Of a DNA stretch of 64,000 nt, positions 11,816-25,528 are shown piece after piece (the first letter of the stretch is position 1; every line of letters starts with the position of its first letter). The stretch spans positions 8,442,001 through 8,506,000 of the forward strand of contig OY829546.1 in assembly GCA_963691705.1 (NCBI GenBank), given 5' to 3'. The translations under genes and the position numbers were made by a program. Source of the DNA: Viola odorata (Eukaryota > Streptophyta > Magnoliopsida > Malpighiales > Violaceae). Below the pieces are notes generated by a model. It did no database searches, had not been told where the DNA came from, and saw only the letters and a program-made list of their open reading frames with translations.

Positions 11816-12900
11816 GTCGACGAAGTTCTATGTCGCTGTTGGGATTTATGTTTCTGTTATTGTCGGTGTTTGAGGTTTGCTGTGTTGCATAGGATGTAGT
11901 AATAATGTAAGTGATTCTGGATTGATTGGTGTGTTGGTGTGAACAGAGGAGTAGTACTAAAACCCCAAAAAGAAGAAGAAGTAAACCCTAATGAGAAGGT
12001 ATGAATGGTGTGCGTGCCTCTTTTCGGCACCAAAGAGCCATTTTTGTGGTTTATGCTTCGGCATGTGGAATTTCTTTTATTTTTTTAATTTTTCCAGTGC
12101 GTGGTTTGAACGAAAGGGTTGGAAAAAGGTCCATTTTAATTACTTCTTTTTAATATTATAATCAAGGAATTTCAGTTTTTTTTTCCCTTTTTTCTACCGA
12201 TACCAAAAAAGATAAATATCAGAGTAAAAATAAAGTTACCGGTCCACCACATTTGGCCTTTTCGCAAAAGAAAATCTTTGCAAGTTTGTTATGCCCACTG
12301 ATTAAACCACAACTACTAAACCACTGATTAAGACATTCTTTGCAACTTGAGAAACAATTTAAGTGTAGAAAACATTTAGAGAAAAACTAGATTAGAAACA
12401 ATTGACTTGTCCTACCAAAAAATGGATATTCTTTGCAACTTAAACCAGAACCCTCCCGGTACAATTTTACCGAATTTACATAAATAGCTTAATTAATAAC
12501 AAAAAAATATATATATATGAAATTGAACGAAAATATATAGGGTACGAAAAAATAGAAAACCTTTTACAGGTCAATTAAAACATGAAAACCCAACCAATGA
12601 ATTATCTAGATAATAATTAACGAATCGATACATACATATATAATTATTAAATAATTATAATTTATAAATTCTTACGATCTTACGTTTCCGATTTCATATA
12701 GGTATTTTATTTCTACTTAAAATTTCAATTTTAATAACAGTAGTTGTTACTCATTTATTTGTCAATTTGAAATTTTAATTTTTATTGGTTGGATTATGAT
12801 TTTATGATTTCTTTCTAATTGGTACCACAAATTCTACGTGTAACCGACCTAATATTTATGAACTATACATATTATCCAATGGATTCCCCCTCAAGACTAT
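11816..12900. other. Carrier promoter side and AT-rich intergenic DNA
   Basis: The first 200 bp upstream of the carrier start is probably 5' UTR and promoter. The rest (12150-12890) is strongly AT-rich with a short TA repeat near 12508-12517. No gene was seen. Confidence 0.4.
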
Positions 12901-13165
12901 ATGGTTAAACTGGGTGTAGATGCGTCGTTTGGTGCACTTGGAGTTGGATTAGGTTGTGCGGTTAATGATTCTGGAGGTGGCTACTGGAGGGTTCAAGGGA
13001 GTTATGCACCTCTGGTTGGTGGAAAATTTGGCTATAAGGGCGGGTTTAAGGCTGGCTGCCGATCATGGGGTGCAGTGGATTGTGGTGGAACTCTTGTGCT
13101 TGCTCTTCAAACGGGTAGTTCCTGAATGTGCTGGGATTGATTACGGGAGAGGTTTTTTTCTTAGC
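12901..13165 (+). pseudogene. RNase H-like fragment of a non-LTR retrotransposon, frameshifted
   Basis: One frame reads KLGVDASFGALGVGLGCAV followed by a glycine-rich turn (12904-13030). A second frame continues with ENLAIRAGLRLAADHGVQWI and VVE (about 13020-13090). Joined by one frameshift, this order (GVDASF, then G-x-G-x-x-V, then the A-x-R-A-G-L-R-L-A helix, then VVE) is that of the plant LINE RNase H domain (RVT_3/RNase H). Start, stop and the rest of a LINE ORF are missing, so it is an old fragment. Confidence 0.5.
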
Positions 13166-14002
13166 TAGATTGTTTACCAGCTGCTCTTCCTTTAATATTA
13201 AAAGATTAAATAATCAGGTGGCACATGAGTTTAGCTAGGTAGGGTATGACCTAAGGTCATCAAATCTTCTTCAGAATGATATTATTCTTTAATTAAATTT
13301 CACACTTCTCCTTAAAAAAACAAAAAACCTAGTATATTGGATAAGAATTAAGAACACCACGCCCTCTTGGTAGGAAAACTACAAACAAAAAGCCCAACAT
13401 ATTGGCCCAATTAACTTAAAGTACAAGCCCAATATCAGAGATTGCTGCTCATCATAACGCAAAGGATCCACATTCCATAATTGGGCTTCCTCAAAGTAAG
13501 GCCCAAGAGGAGAACACAATAATGGTTTTTACGCACGAGTTTCACTCATGCAAGATCACACACCCCTACCAAGAAAACAATGTTATGAAACAGTGAAAAC
13601 TTTGCCTACTTTGATCAAACACTTGTCATATATAGTGTGGGTGAGAGGAAAGTATAGACGTAAGTGGTTATCTCTTAGCAATAAATTGAGTAGAACTGGA
13701 GCTCAAGTCTCTGAGAGCTTTCATTCACACCGGAGTGGACAGCATAATCTAAGGCCAGTCTACCCTTTCATTCATTGACCTCCCAACATATCATTTCTTA
13801 TCAGTTAATTATAGATTTACAGAAACATTGTACACCATTTTTTTTCCCAATAAAGATATCATATACCCTGCAATGTCATTTACCATCTGCGGTAAGAGCA
13901 GCAAGCATTGGACTATGATTTTTGCTTGTTGAGCTAGGGTTCTAAATACTCCGCCACATCCGGGTAAAATTTTAGTATGAATACCAGTTGTTTGATGACT
14001 TT
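13166..14002. other. Intergenic and 3' UTR of the BELL gene
   Basis: No recognisable gene. The part nearest 14003 is likely the 3' UTR of the minus-strand homeodomain gene. Short open frames at 13548-13778 and 13809-14006 look incidental. Confidence 0.4.
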
Positions 14003-17000
14003 TCAACCAACAAAATCATGCAAAAGTTGTCCTCCGATAACATCCCTTCCAAAGTGACGGTTTTGTGTTTCGAATGCACCCATAACATAGCCCTCATTCG
14101 TTGTTTCAAGGCCGACACCAAACCGCTGAGGGGCATTCATAGGGAAAGGATCTGATAACCCCATCCCATTATTCTGGTGAAGACCTAGAGTTAATGAAAC
14201 GCCACTTCCACTCGCCATGTTTGCACCAACTCCAATGTGTGGATTGGCTGACAAGCTGTTGTAAGACAAATTCACGGGCTGCTGACTTCCCATCGGTAAA
14301 TCAGGAAGTTCACTTCTAGTGCGCTTCGACGGGACTTCTTGAACTCTCTGTGCAGATGTAGATGGGTTATCTGATGCAACATTGTTTGACAAAGGTACAT
14401 GATCACTGATCAACCTGTTGGCAGTTCCCTCATCCCGTTGCGACCCCCCCTTCTGCCCTTGCTTTGTTTCCAACATGTGTATTTCCTCCACCATTGGCTT
14501 CCAGAGCCTTACCCTTGCATTGATGAACCAATTTGAAACCTGGTTCAAGCATTAAATCCAGCTTTAAAATTACTGAAGAAAAGAAATGCTTTGATTTGTT
14601 TTTTCCCCAGTATTAACTGCATGCAGCCTGAAATGTCAGGCACTAAATTCTCTACGTTGCAAAGCAAAACGAAAGAATGGTGCCGCCGGAGTTGAGGAGA
14701 AACTGCATACCTGGCTTCTTGACAGACCAGTTTGTTTGGCCAACATCAGCTTGTCCGTATCAGTAGGATAACTGCAAGATATAGTTGAAACCACCGGTTT
14801 TTAATATTTAACTAGCAAGAGTTTATACAAAATTGGAGAAGAAACCTTCTTTTATTTTACACATCCGAGAAAGATATACTAATTTAGCTCATGAAATGAA
14901 CACTCATCTCTAATCAAAAGTTTCAAGGTACAGTTATAATACTTACGGGTGTAAGAAGTGTTCAAATAACCATGCCCTAAGGACAGTCACAGCACGCTCA
15001 GGTAACCCCCTCTGGGGACGCCAAACAGGTTGGTGGTCAGCGAATCCCGAGTTCTGAACACGCCTCGGACTATAGACACCTCTATCTGCGTTCCCAAACC
15101 TTACATCTTCTTCTTTTCCATTGCTTATTACGCCTTGAGCTTTGTTCGTGAATTGTAGCTGATCGGTTATTGCATTCTTCAAGGACCTGAAATGTTTAGA
15201 CATTGTCTTCAAGGCGAAGTTCGCATAAGGAGCTGCATTGCCGAGCCCAGCAACACATTCAAAAGATACTACCACTGCTTGCATCTGCTGATAGTATTGC
15301 TTGTACCTCCTGTAAACCTGATAATGATTCAAAAAAGTCGGGCTTTAGAACGTTGCACATATATATTCTTAGAGATGGAAAGAAAATGCTCTCAAAACTG
15401 AGTGAAACTTGCATCTTGTTGCACATTATTTTGTTCTCAAGGAGCAAAACTTCCTAAGGCTTTAGAGCAAGAATGACCAATGGGCACCACCAACTTGGAT
15501 TATACACACGGAATTACAGCCTTACTAAGCTCTCCACTGGATTATTTCATGACTTCCATTTTCACATTTGAGTCCATAATTTATAATACCGAAGATAAAA
15601 AAAAGAAACCTAGTATCGAAGACAATACTAACTAGCTCTAGAACCAGATAAAACGTGTGGACAAAAACAATAGTATATTATTACATGCTCAACAAAGTAT
15701 GATCACATGGATATTTTGGTTCATGGTAGTCTCATCTAGCACAGATAAATCAATAAGGAGACTAGACAATACAATCACATGACTCCTTCACACAGTCAAA
15801 AGTATTTACCTTTCATTTCTAGTCAATGGGGCAGATGACAAACATTTAACAGACAGAACTTCTTAGTTAAGACCTAGCACTTATTCCCTCTTCTACCCTT
15901 CAGTTTATTACCACCTTTCCTTAACTCATGTTAATATTAAAAAAAAAACTAAAAACAACAACAACAACAGGAGTACTAATTAAAGAGATACTACTAGCAA
16001 GTAGCTCAGCATTAAAATAAGGTTTGTGGCTGGTAAGTATAGATCCCTATAACATCAGAAGATCAGCACATCTTTTAAAGTGCAGCAGCATCAAAACATT
16101 ATTTCAACCATGCACAATGCCATATATAAGAATAAGTAGTAAAATTAGCTAAATCCACGTGTTTACTTCCCATATTTCATAATTCTGACATCTTGGTCCA
16201 ACAAATATGAGAATATTCAAAGCAAAAAAAAATTCTGAATCCTTGGAACTTTTATGCTACAGTTTGTGGCCAAATAGTCCTTGAAATACATTCAAACACC
16301 ACAAAAATGAAAAATGGCAGTGAACGTTCACATCATGCTAACCACACCAAATGCACAATCATAACAGGCTAAAGATATGAACTTTGAGATCAAATTTTGC
16401 AATCAAAAGGAGAACAAAAATGCACATGCAGTGATTATTCCGATCTCAACAATTCTCTTTTCTTTCTTCAAAAGGGAAGAATCACATCCCAAACTGATAA
16501 TTTGGGAGTGAGCACAAAACCCACTTCATTTAAGACCCTTCCTTTGAAAGTCCATACACCTTGTCATCTACTCTTCTCTTTTTCTTTTTAGGTTTGGAAT
16601 ACAATTATGCTTTCCTAAAAACACTTTTGTGGAGTATAAATCTTTTCAGATGGATTCCTTCAATTACTTTTTTAATTTTTATGCACATTAAGCCCCAAAA
16701 ATGGTGACAATGTCACATAATAGAACTCTTTCTATATGGTTGTCAGACACTTTATAACAACAATCTTTGTGCATATATTCCCTCCTATCACCTTTTCCAA
16801 AAAGATTATTTGTGATCATCGAGACCATATATATCTCTTGATCAGTAACAAGAATCTTAGTGACACATTTCAGTTAAAGCTATAAATAACAAAGCAACAT
16901 TTAAAAAAGAATCATTTATTCACGCAACAATTACAATACCACCGATTGCATGTTGGTTCAAGCAACGTCCTCTCCTCAAAAGAGAATCACTTGATTATTA

Positions 17001-18158
17001 TTTACTACAATAATGGCAAGTGAATAAGTAAATGGCTCCAACAATGGTAATAATGCTAGATTGTTAGAAAAGCCATACCAGAAGGAATATGAAAAAGGAA
17101 AATTACACTGGTCCATCTACAAGGAACAATCAAACAACGAATCTAAGAAGGCAGCAAGAAAACAAAACATGAACTGTGCACATCAACATGATAGCTGAAC
17201 TCAATAATTGACATATCAAATAAAGAAAACCCTTTTGCATAAAATCACTAAATAACAAAGAAAATCAAACTAGCAGGCAATGGAAGAAACATACCTCATC
17301 TAACAATGAAATCAGCCTAGACTTCTTTCTCCTGCCTTCACCTCCATCACCAGAGCTAAGCGGATCATCAGAACCATTAGTTGCATTAAAACACTCAATT
17401 GGAGGATCCATGATAGAAGCATCCACACCCATCTTTTGACTGGAAATTCCTCTACTACCCGCATCACAGAATTCTTCAAGTAACTGTTGGGCAGGCTTTA
17501 AAAATCTTGATCCTTTCAAAACTGTAGCATACCCAGTAAAGGGTCCAAGAGGGACAGAGCTTCTACAAACCTCATTAGAGGTGGAACCACCACCTCCTCC
17601 TCCAACGACGGAGGCAGGAACCATGTAACCACCACCAGCTGTAATTGCAGAGCTGTATCTTTGAAAATTGAGCTCTAAAGAGTGATTGCTTTGATTTTGA
17701 TGGGTATGGTGAGAAGATAAAGACAAAGCCAAAGTCTGATCAGGCTTAAAGATTCCAACTTGATCACTATTACCATAAGGGTGATCAAAATCTCTAAGGG
17801 TTTGAAGACTATAAAATAGAGGATTGTTATTACTAGTGGTGATATCTTGAATTGAACAAGTAGGGTTCATAGGCAAAGCAGATTGAGGATCCAAGTTGTA
17901 AGGATTGTGATGATGATGTCTAGTTGTGGAAGGTGAAGAAGAAGAAGAAGGGAATCCCATCAAATTAGCACCTTCTTCCTTAATAACACAAATTGGGTTG
18001 TTTCTAGTGGTGTATGCTAGCAAATCTGAAGATGAGAGAAGAGAAGGATCATAAATTGGGAACAGAGGTTGATGAAAGTCAGGATTATGAGAGACAACTC
18101 TTAACTTATCTCTTCTACTTTGTTGTGGGACATGGTAAGGTTCATAATTCTCAGCCAT
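14003..18158 (-). CDS. BLH9: BEL1-like TALE homeodomain protein, BLH9/PENNYWISE type
   Basis: Four minus-strand exons (17295-18158, 14947-15317, 14711-14771, 14003-14539) encode 610 residues. In Arabidopsis BLH9 (PENNYWISE/BELLRINGER/REPLUMLESS) pairs with KNOX proteins and controls shoot meristem, internode and fruit patterning in the nucleus. The first residues [20 protein letters not shown] match the BLH9 N-terminus as I remember it. Then come a ZIBEL-like LALSLSS (143-149), the SKY domain [20 protein letters not shown] (202-221), the BELL domain from about 275 to 345 ([20 protein letters not shown]) and a TALE homeodomain at about 386-448 with the PYP loop (HPYPTDTDK) and WFINARVR. The C-terminus has the second ZIBEL motif VSLTLGL and ends QLLHDFVG, again BLH9-like. 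Intron 1 is about 2 kb, a possible place for regulatory sequence. The family is certain and orthology likely. Confidence 0.93.
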
Positions 18159-18423
18159 GAAAACACAAAATACTAGACACTCAAACCTTTCACTACTGAA
18201 GACTCAATCTTTCACTTAAAGGAAGAGTCTTTCTTTAAAAAGGGAGAAGGATGTGGTAAGGAGAGAGAATTTGGGAGATGGGTATTAAAGGGTATGGATT
18301 GAAAAGAATTAAAAGGGAGGAGGAGGAGGGAGTACACAGTGAAAGAGATGTGGTGATGATGAAATGAAAGGTTATCATGATTCACTGTTAACTGCAAAAA
18401 TGGCAGAGTTGGCAGGCAGGGCA

Positions 18424-18460
18424 AAAATAAAAATAAAAATAAAAAGAAAGAAAGAAAGAG
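18424..18460. repeat. AAAAAT and AAAG microsatellites upstream of BLH9-like gene
   Basis: About four AAAAAT-type units are followed by about four GAAA units, roughly 270 bp upstream of the start codon, in the likely promoter or 5' UTR. Confidence 0.8.
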
Positions 18461-18711
18461 GTAGTTTCAATTTGGGTATTCTTTTGTTTTGGTTTTAGCT
18501 TTGTTCACTTCACGCAAGTTCAGGCGGAGAGAGAGGTGACTCCACTCACACTCACTCGCATACTTCAAAATTAACAAAATCTTGGTTCCAATCAGACCTT
18601 CTTTTCTTTCCTTACCATCTTCTTACAATCAAGTGATGGAGAAAGGAGAGGGAGAGCATAGGGTTTTTGAGGAACCGGACGACCACCGGCTGTTGCCGGT
18701 AATAATTGATA

Positions 18712-18753
18712 GTTGAAAGTTGAAAGTTGAAAGTTGAAAGTTGAAAGTTGAAA
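18712..18753. repeat. Six tandem copies of GTTGAAA
   Basis: Six exact copies of the heptamer GTTGAAA lie about 555-595 bp upstream of the BLH9-like start codon. Confidence 0.9.
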
Positions 18754-21700
18754 CTTAACTGTGTCGCAGATATTTCTGAAAAGGTTTTCGAGGGTGTTTG
18801 TCGTTTTATTACATACATACTTCCCAATAGCTGCTTTTATAATTAAAATGGAGTATTTTAAAATCCGAATTTTAAAAATAAAATAAACTTCGGAGGAAAG
18901 TAATCATTAAGAAATTTTATGCCCTCTATCATTTAAATAAAAGTAATTCGAATGTAACAACAAATTAATAAGACAATTAGCGCAAAAAAAGGATAACAAA
19001 ATATATTAATGAGATCATCTTACTCTTTACCAGATTCAGGAGATATAAGTGTAGTTCATACTAAAAAAAATTACTTATATTGATTATAATGAAGTGTAGT
19101 TGCTTTTAATCGGTTTCTATAAGTATATTTCAGTTAGAAAAATAGAAGAAAAATTATACCAAGAGAACAAATTTTAGTCTCTTAATTGTCAAGGAATTAA
19201 AAGATACTCTAGGAGATCATAAAAATAGAAACAAACAAAATCTTTTTTTCCCGATCTCTAAAAGTATCGGCTCCACTCTTTTTTAAGAGATTAATGTTGT
19301 TTATGTATGATTGGACTTTAGAAGGGATGAATCTCACAATATAATTTTCTTTATTCCTCGTAATAAAACTCGAGATATAGATTCAGGATTAATAAGTCTT
19401 TTATCACTTAATTATAATTATAACAAATTATATCTAAAACATTTTTTATTTATATTGGAGTAGTATTTTTTTTGTTATTATTACTAAAAAAATTATTTCG
19501 GTGAGGGATGTGATGACGCACGTGAGAGAAAACATGGATGAACAGGATGATGAATGAAAGGCTGAGTTTGCCCTTCTCAACACTCATCCGCCAAAGCTTT
19601 CTTTGCTTTTCTTTTTTCAAAAGAAATATTTTTAACTAAAGAAGAAAAAAAGTTAAAGAAAAAGGTGACTGACTGAGCAGTGAAGGCAGGTCAGGCCACA
19701 GTTCTTATTGCCCAGATCACTGATTCAATACTATTACGTGCCGTATTACGTTGTTCTTGTTGGTATTAATCATTTATCATTGAATATTGCACTCCCGCTA
19801 CTATGTAATGGTAGTGATTTTCACATCTTTTAACAAGTTGTCAGCTCACCTGTGGCATTTCTCAATTTAAAAAAAAATGAATGGCTCATAATGCCCATCT
19901 ATGATTTGATCCGTTCTATCGACGGTATGAGCTGTTCGATACTTTGCGGATTCATAAAAAGTTGGTTAATAGTAGCTGATTATGAGTAGCGTGAATCGGG
20001 GGAGGGGTACTGTATTGTACAGTTACGTCAATGCATGCTACAATATTGGCAAACCATGTAAATTTTGTAGTAGTGATTATAATTTGGTAAATATAGGTTG
20101 CACGGAAGCAGCTACCTGGTAATAATTATCAATTCCAATGCTGGTGTCATGATTCGCAGGTGAAATCTCGCAAAAACAACGCTGACCTCATCATTGTTAA
20201 AGAATAGGTGGTTTTCTTGGGGCCAAAGATGCTTGGCCGCTTGGCCTTCAATGGTTTTGAAAGTTTACAACATCGACATCAATGACCCACTGACCCACAC
20301 TGGTTCGTGGTTAAACCGCCGGGCCCCAAGTTTATTCGATTAAAACTTTTAATATGTGTTCCTTTTGTTTACAGTTTATCATTATGTGTATATCTGTTAG
20401 GCAATAGGCACTGACAAACGGATATACGGAGGCTAATGAAGAAGGATTTAGAGACCGGTGAGAGAGGTGATGATCAGGTGACAACGTCACCCAACGTACG
20501 TTCACCTTCTGTAATTTCTGTTGAATCTCTTCTGTTCTGTTCCTCTTTTCTATCAAAATTTATCTAACAAATCTTTTGCTTTCTTTTCCCCTTTTCTATT
20601 TCTTTTCTAATTGATACTTCTTGTGATAATTTCTCTTTCCCAAAACCATCCGTAATTCAATCAACATACATAGTATCGATTATTTCATATTCAAATATAT
20701 AGAAATTTAAAATACGGTAAAATTTTCCTTTTCAAATTTTAAAATCATTGCATACTAAAAAAATCATACCTAAAATATTTAAGTATACTAGAAGTCTAGA
20801 ACAGTTCGTATTGGTTGATCTACATGTTTGTGGATTTTTATAGGAAATCTCTTGCTTGAGTACCTGGTGAGAAAAATAAATCAAGTACAGACAGAGTCAC
20901 ACACTTCTCCCCCGTGTTTCCCGTCGCTTGAAGAAACGGAGTTTCATCCATACAGGGATTCACAGAAACTGTACTGTGCTCTCATAGCTCCACGCGCTTT
21001 TATGTGCCGGTGTGATTTACCTCCTCTTTGTTAAGTTTACATTTTATCTAATCTAATTATCTTAATTTTATTGGAAGAAAAATTAATCTCGCTTAAAAAT
21101 ATGGGATAGAAAATAATTACACACACAAACAATCATAAATAATTATAAAAAATAAAAAATACAAATTTTTTAATGTACATCAAATAATTAGTGTATGTAA
21201 AATAGTCGAAAAGAGTTTCACTATAAAAAGAAAAAAAAAGTATAATCATAATAATTAACCCGAATTCTACCGAAATTATTATTGAGATGTGTGAACTAAA
21301 ATCTGACATCGAAAAAAAAAACCAAATATAAAAATAGTAGAATTCTTAATGAAATAAGATTTTTTTGTGAAAAGTGAAAACTGTACGGTTGAAACTTAAA
21401 AAAGACAATATCATTTTATTAAAAAAAACTTCGTTAATTTTTATTTCTCTCTAATAATTAAAACAGGTTTTGCATACATTGGAAGGCTTACAAGCTACAA
21501 TCAATTTGATCCCTCGTATAGGTAGTGTACGAACTACCTGCATCATGCATCATCATCATTGTGGTTTAATTAATGAGAGCATTGAATCTTTTTTCTTTTC
21601 TTCTTCTGCACACGAGTGATCTGGAGTTGCGTATGGACCGTCTGATCTCTCCCTCGGTTGTCGTGATCAACCTCTGTTCAGCTTCCTGTTTCCATCAGGC

Positions 21701-22038
21701 TTGGCCCTTGGCGGCTTCTTCTTGCTAATAGTAGTTGTTCCAGGAGGAAACCTTGCCTGGCCCCCCTCCCCTCCTAATGGCCTAATGACTGTAATAAAGC
21801 AGTGTTAGTGCTTATTTACCAATTTACCATTACAGGGCCACCCAAAAAGCAAAAACAAAGTACGGAAAAAGATGTTTTAAAATGGGTTGAAAGCCCATGG
21901 CATTACGGCCCACTTAAAGATTTCAGCCGGACAAACGAAATCACAGTGTTGAAATCATCAATCACTAGGCGATGCTTGAGGACATTATAGAAAAATCTAT
22001 ATCTTCTACATATTTATGTCATTTCATACTAATCATTA
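18754..22038. other. Long intergenic stretch, no gene seen
   Basis: Upstream of the BLH9-like gene. AT-rich with scattered short open frames (20332-20556, 20828-21034, 21802-21990) that do not resemble known proteins. A CACGTG word occurs near 19518. Some of this may be promoter DNA of the BELL gene. Confidence 0.4.
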
Positions 22039-22921
22039 AGGGTATTAAAATGAATCTGATCCGTTGGGTGGATTCGTACTTGACCATTTAAAACGAGTTT
22101 GGGTCAGTTTTTGACCCATCAATTAAACGAGTTGATCCGTTTTTTTTTTAGGATGAGAAATTTGAGTTGATATCCTATTGGTACCTTTGATCCGTTTATG
22201 AAGTAGATCACCGGTTCTATCTGTAATAATAATTAATAATATGACCTAGTGTTATCATAACTAAATTGAACTAAAACGAATTAGCATTCAATTAGTGATC
22301 CATAAATGTATAAAATTCAGTCTCTATAATATTCAAAATAATTTTTTTTTAAAACTCAAAAAATTATAGAAAATTCAAATTTTTTATAATAAAACAATTA
22401 AAATACAGAAAAAAATATGAAAAGATGTATGAAAATTTAGAAAATTTTACGAAATTATAAAATATTTAACTAAATCAAATAAATTATAAAAATAAGAAAG
22501 TTATAAATCAAAAACTTATAAAATAACAAACTAAAAAAGGTAAAAAAATCAGAAATATAATAAAAAATATTAAAAATCCGTATTTTTGATTTTTTTTATA
22601 ATTTTCTGAATTTTTTATGTTTGCTTGGAATTTTATATAATTTCTGATTTATTTTTGTCTTTTTACTCTTTTTATTATATTTTTTCTTGATTTTTTATAA
22701 TTTTAGATTTTTTTTTATTTCCGCATTTTTATTATTTTATTATAGTTTTTTAGGATTTTTTTCTATATATATAGAATTAAAACGACGTCGTTTTGATTAA
22801 ATGGGTCAAACTAATCGGTTCGAATTAACCTTTTCACTTGATGGGTTAGGAGGTCGGGTCAACCCGTTTATTAAAAGGGTTACTTTTAAATGGATTGGGG
22901 GTTGACCCATTTTGACACCCT
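22039..22921. mobile_element. Non-autonomous TIR transposon, about 0.88 kb
   Basis: The left end AGGGTATTAAAATG and the right end CATTTTGACACCCT are inverted repeats (12 of 14 match), each flanked by TA. Both arms contain repeated GGGTCA/TGACCC words. The centre (22330-22760) is very AT-rich, A-rich in the left half and T-rich in the right, as expected of a foldback. No transposase. The family is uncertain; a TA target suggests Tc1/mariner or similar. Confidence 0.55.
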
Positions 22922-23204
22922 TAGTATTCAGTTAGTTACATGTACGATTGCATGACAAAAGAATGAAATGTAATTCAAATCCAAATTTTAAAGAAATTGA
23001 CTAGTTAAATAATCACCTATCCAATCTAGCTAAAAGATTCAATATAAAATTTTAGATGTCATTTTTTATTGATTTGAATGACTCATTTGAACACGTTGAA
23101 TGACTCATTTGAATACGTTGAATTGAATTATAATTTTAGATGAAAGTTTTTCTCCTCACACAAAAAGATATTATATACCTCTTACCAAAAAAGAAAGAAA
23201 TATA

Positions 23205-23383
23205 CTCCCTCTGGTGCAAAACAAATGACGTTTACTGCTCATGCACGCATCTCAAGGAAGTCGGATGACTCACTATTTGACCCCAAAAAATTACGGGATT
23301 TTTTGGGGTCAAATAGCGAGTCATCCGATCTCCTTAAGATGCGTGTCCAAATAATTAACGTCGTTTATTTTGCACCGAGGGAG
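23205..23383. mobile_element. Stowaway-type MITE, 179 bp
   Basis: Flanked by TA on both sides (23203-23204, 23384-23385). The ends are CTCCCTCTGGTGCAAAA and its near complement TTTTGCACCGAGGGAG. The whole element is almost a palindrome, with a centre GACCCCAAAAAATTACGGG facing TTTTTTGGGGTC. These are the hallmarks of Stowaway MITEs. Confidence 0.85.
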
Positions 23384-25528
23384 TATAACATACCAAAAGG
23401 TAAACATTAGGCATCAAATCAAGTACAATGATAGAGATTTTGTTTGATAATTAGGCCATGAAAAGAAAGAGATCAACATGGATGGATGCAACCCATCCAG
23501 ATTCAGAACGCAGAAATGCACAGTGGATGAAAGGTTAGAGCACGCTACATGTCTTGTTCAAAACAGGAACACGCTATGCATTCTATTAGTATTTAATGCG
23601 AAACACGAAATTGTGGTAAGAAAACAAAAAGGTAGATCCAACAAGAATCTTGATTGCTTGTTATGATAACTACTTCATACCCAACTTTGCAAATTTGCAA
23701 CATGAGATGAGGATAGTAGCCCGATGATCAGAGTTTAACCGACTCGGTGGTTTGGGTCTCAAATTTTGTTCGGCCAAGGTATTCCGTTATATACAACGAT
23801 GAAAAAGAGAAAATGAGTGACAACACTAAAGATATAATTATATGATTGTCTGCTGGTGATAAAATACTAACAGAAACATACGTAGAGTCCACCTCTACTT
23901 ATATTTTTTTATAAAAAAAGCTGCCGACAAAGGAAATGAAGCAAGATTACGACCTATAGTTTGAGTTGATCAAAATTTGATTTGGGATTAAGCATGCAGA
24001 TTATTAATTAATAAATAAGAAAGGTTGAGTTTGGTTTTTGGCATTGGGCCAGAGATTGATAGTTAGTGGGTAAAACAGAAGCCCGTATGGTGAGGTTTAA
24101 GGTCAGGCCCATCCGTGTAAGAGTTCAAAGCCAGCCTAGTTAGTGACCAAAATCTGCAACAAGATCAGCTGAAGTTTTAGGATTTATAGTTTGCGCACAC
24201 AATATTATTACATTCACTTGTGTCAAGGATAAGACATGCCTATCAACATGAACACTAGCATCAGAGATTCAAAATCAACATCATTTGCTTCATCTCCTAG
24301 TAGTGGCTTTTCTTGCATTTTGTAGAAAGATCAAATCAAAGAAGGAATTAGTAAATCAATACGGCGCGTAACAAATGAAAATTTGCAAGAAAAAAAAATA
24401 TAGTTATTTCAAAATAGAAATTTAGGACAGCTCACTTGCGGATCAAAAATTAAATGAGTTAATTTGTATAACTCGTATCTGATTCGAAACACTTTAGCTT
24501 CTACTAGTAAACTGAAAATATGAAAAAAATAATTTATTGACCATTTTAATCTGTTTTCCTTATCTTACGATTAAGGAATCCAATGTATAAGAAAGGTCTA
24601 TCTATTGCACATGTTAGGTCTATAGCTTGTTTGTGGCAAACATGAATTGAGTTGGACATTTAAGGTCTGAATTTTTTCTAAAATTCGTATGTGGTACTTT
24701 AGTGGGACCCATCTCTTCCCTTCATGTTCTGCGTATTGATTGAAAAATCATACTGTAGATTAATTTCTAATAATTAAAGCAACGCCCACTCCAACCAATC
24801 ACTGCTAAGAATATGATTCCAGCTCTTGATCACACTAAGCAAAGTAATGAAATTTCATGTTTCTGAGAAGAAAATACAGGGCTGGCTATCATTTCTTCAA
24901 TTTTCTTTTTTGTCCCCACTCATTTTCGCTTTGATTCCACGATTGCGTAAAGCTCAACTTTTTCTGGACAGTGGAAAAGAATATTAAGTCGTTGAAAATC
25001 AATTTTTTTTCTCGCTTATCTTATCTTGCAAATAGTTTAGATCTTGATGTTAAGAATTAATAATTTTATTTTGAAAGGAATTGACAATATATTAATTCAA
25101 ATCAGTGCGTATAAAAGACTCGATTGTCTCCAAATATTCTCTAATTTATATATTTTTTAAACCAAAAATTAAAATAAATTGAGTTAAGAATTAATATCGA
25201 CAAATGTAAAACGTGGTTGCAAAGCTGCAGTTTCATTGCAAATACTGAAGCCAGGCCAGGAAAAGGAAGAGTCATTTTCCAAATGGAATTCTTCCTGCTC
25301 CTCTAAAATCCAAAGAAAAGCTGACGTGTACAAAAGCTAGTAAGATACCCCTGCACGTGGTGGCCCCTCCTACCTTTCCACTCTCCCCTCATTAACGAAC
25401 CTTCTCCATCGCCGGCAGCCCCACTAAAACGACACTGCACTCTACGTACAACGCCAGTTTAATACTCCACCTCCCTCATCTTCTGTTTACTTGTTTACTG
25501 TCACTCACTCCTTCTCTCAAAAATCTCC
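23384..25528. other. Intergenic and GLOX promoter side
   Basis: AT-rich with no gene seen. The last 200 bp becomes pyrimidine-rich and contains a CACGTG word near 25355, about 170 bp before the oxidase start codon. No clear TATA box was found. Confidence 0.4.
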
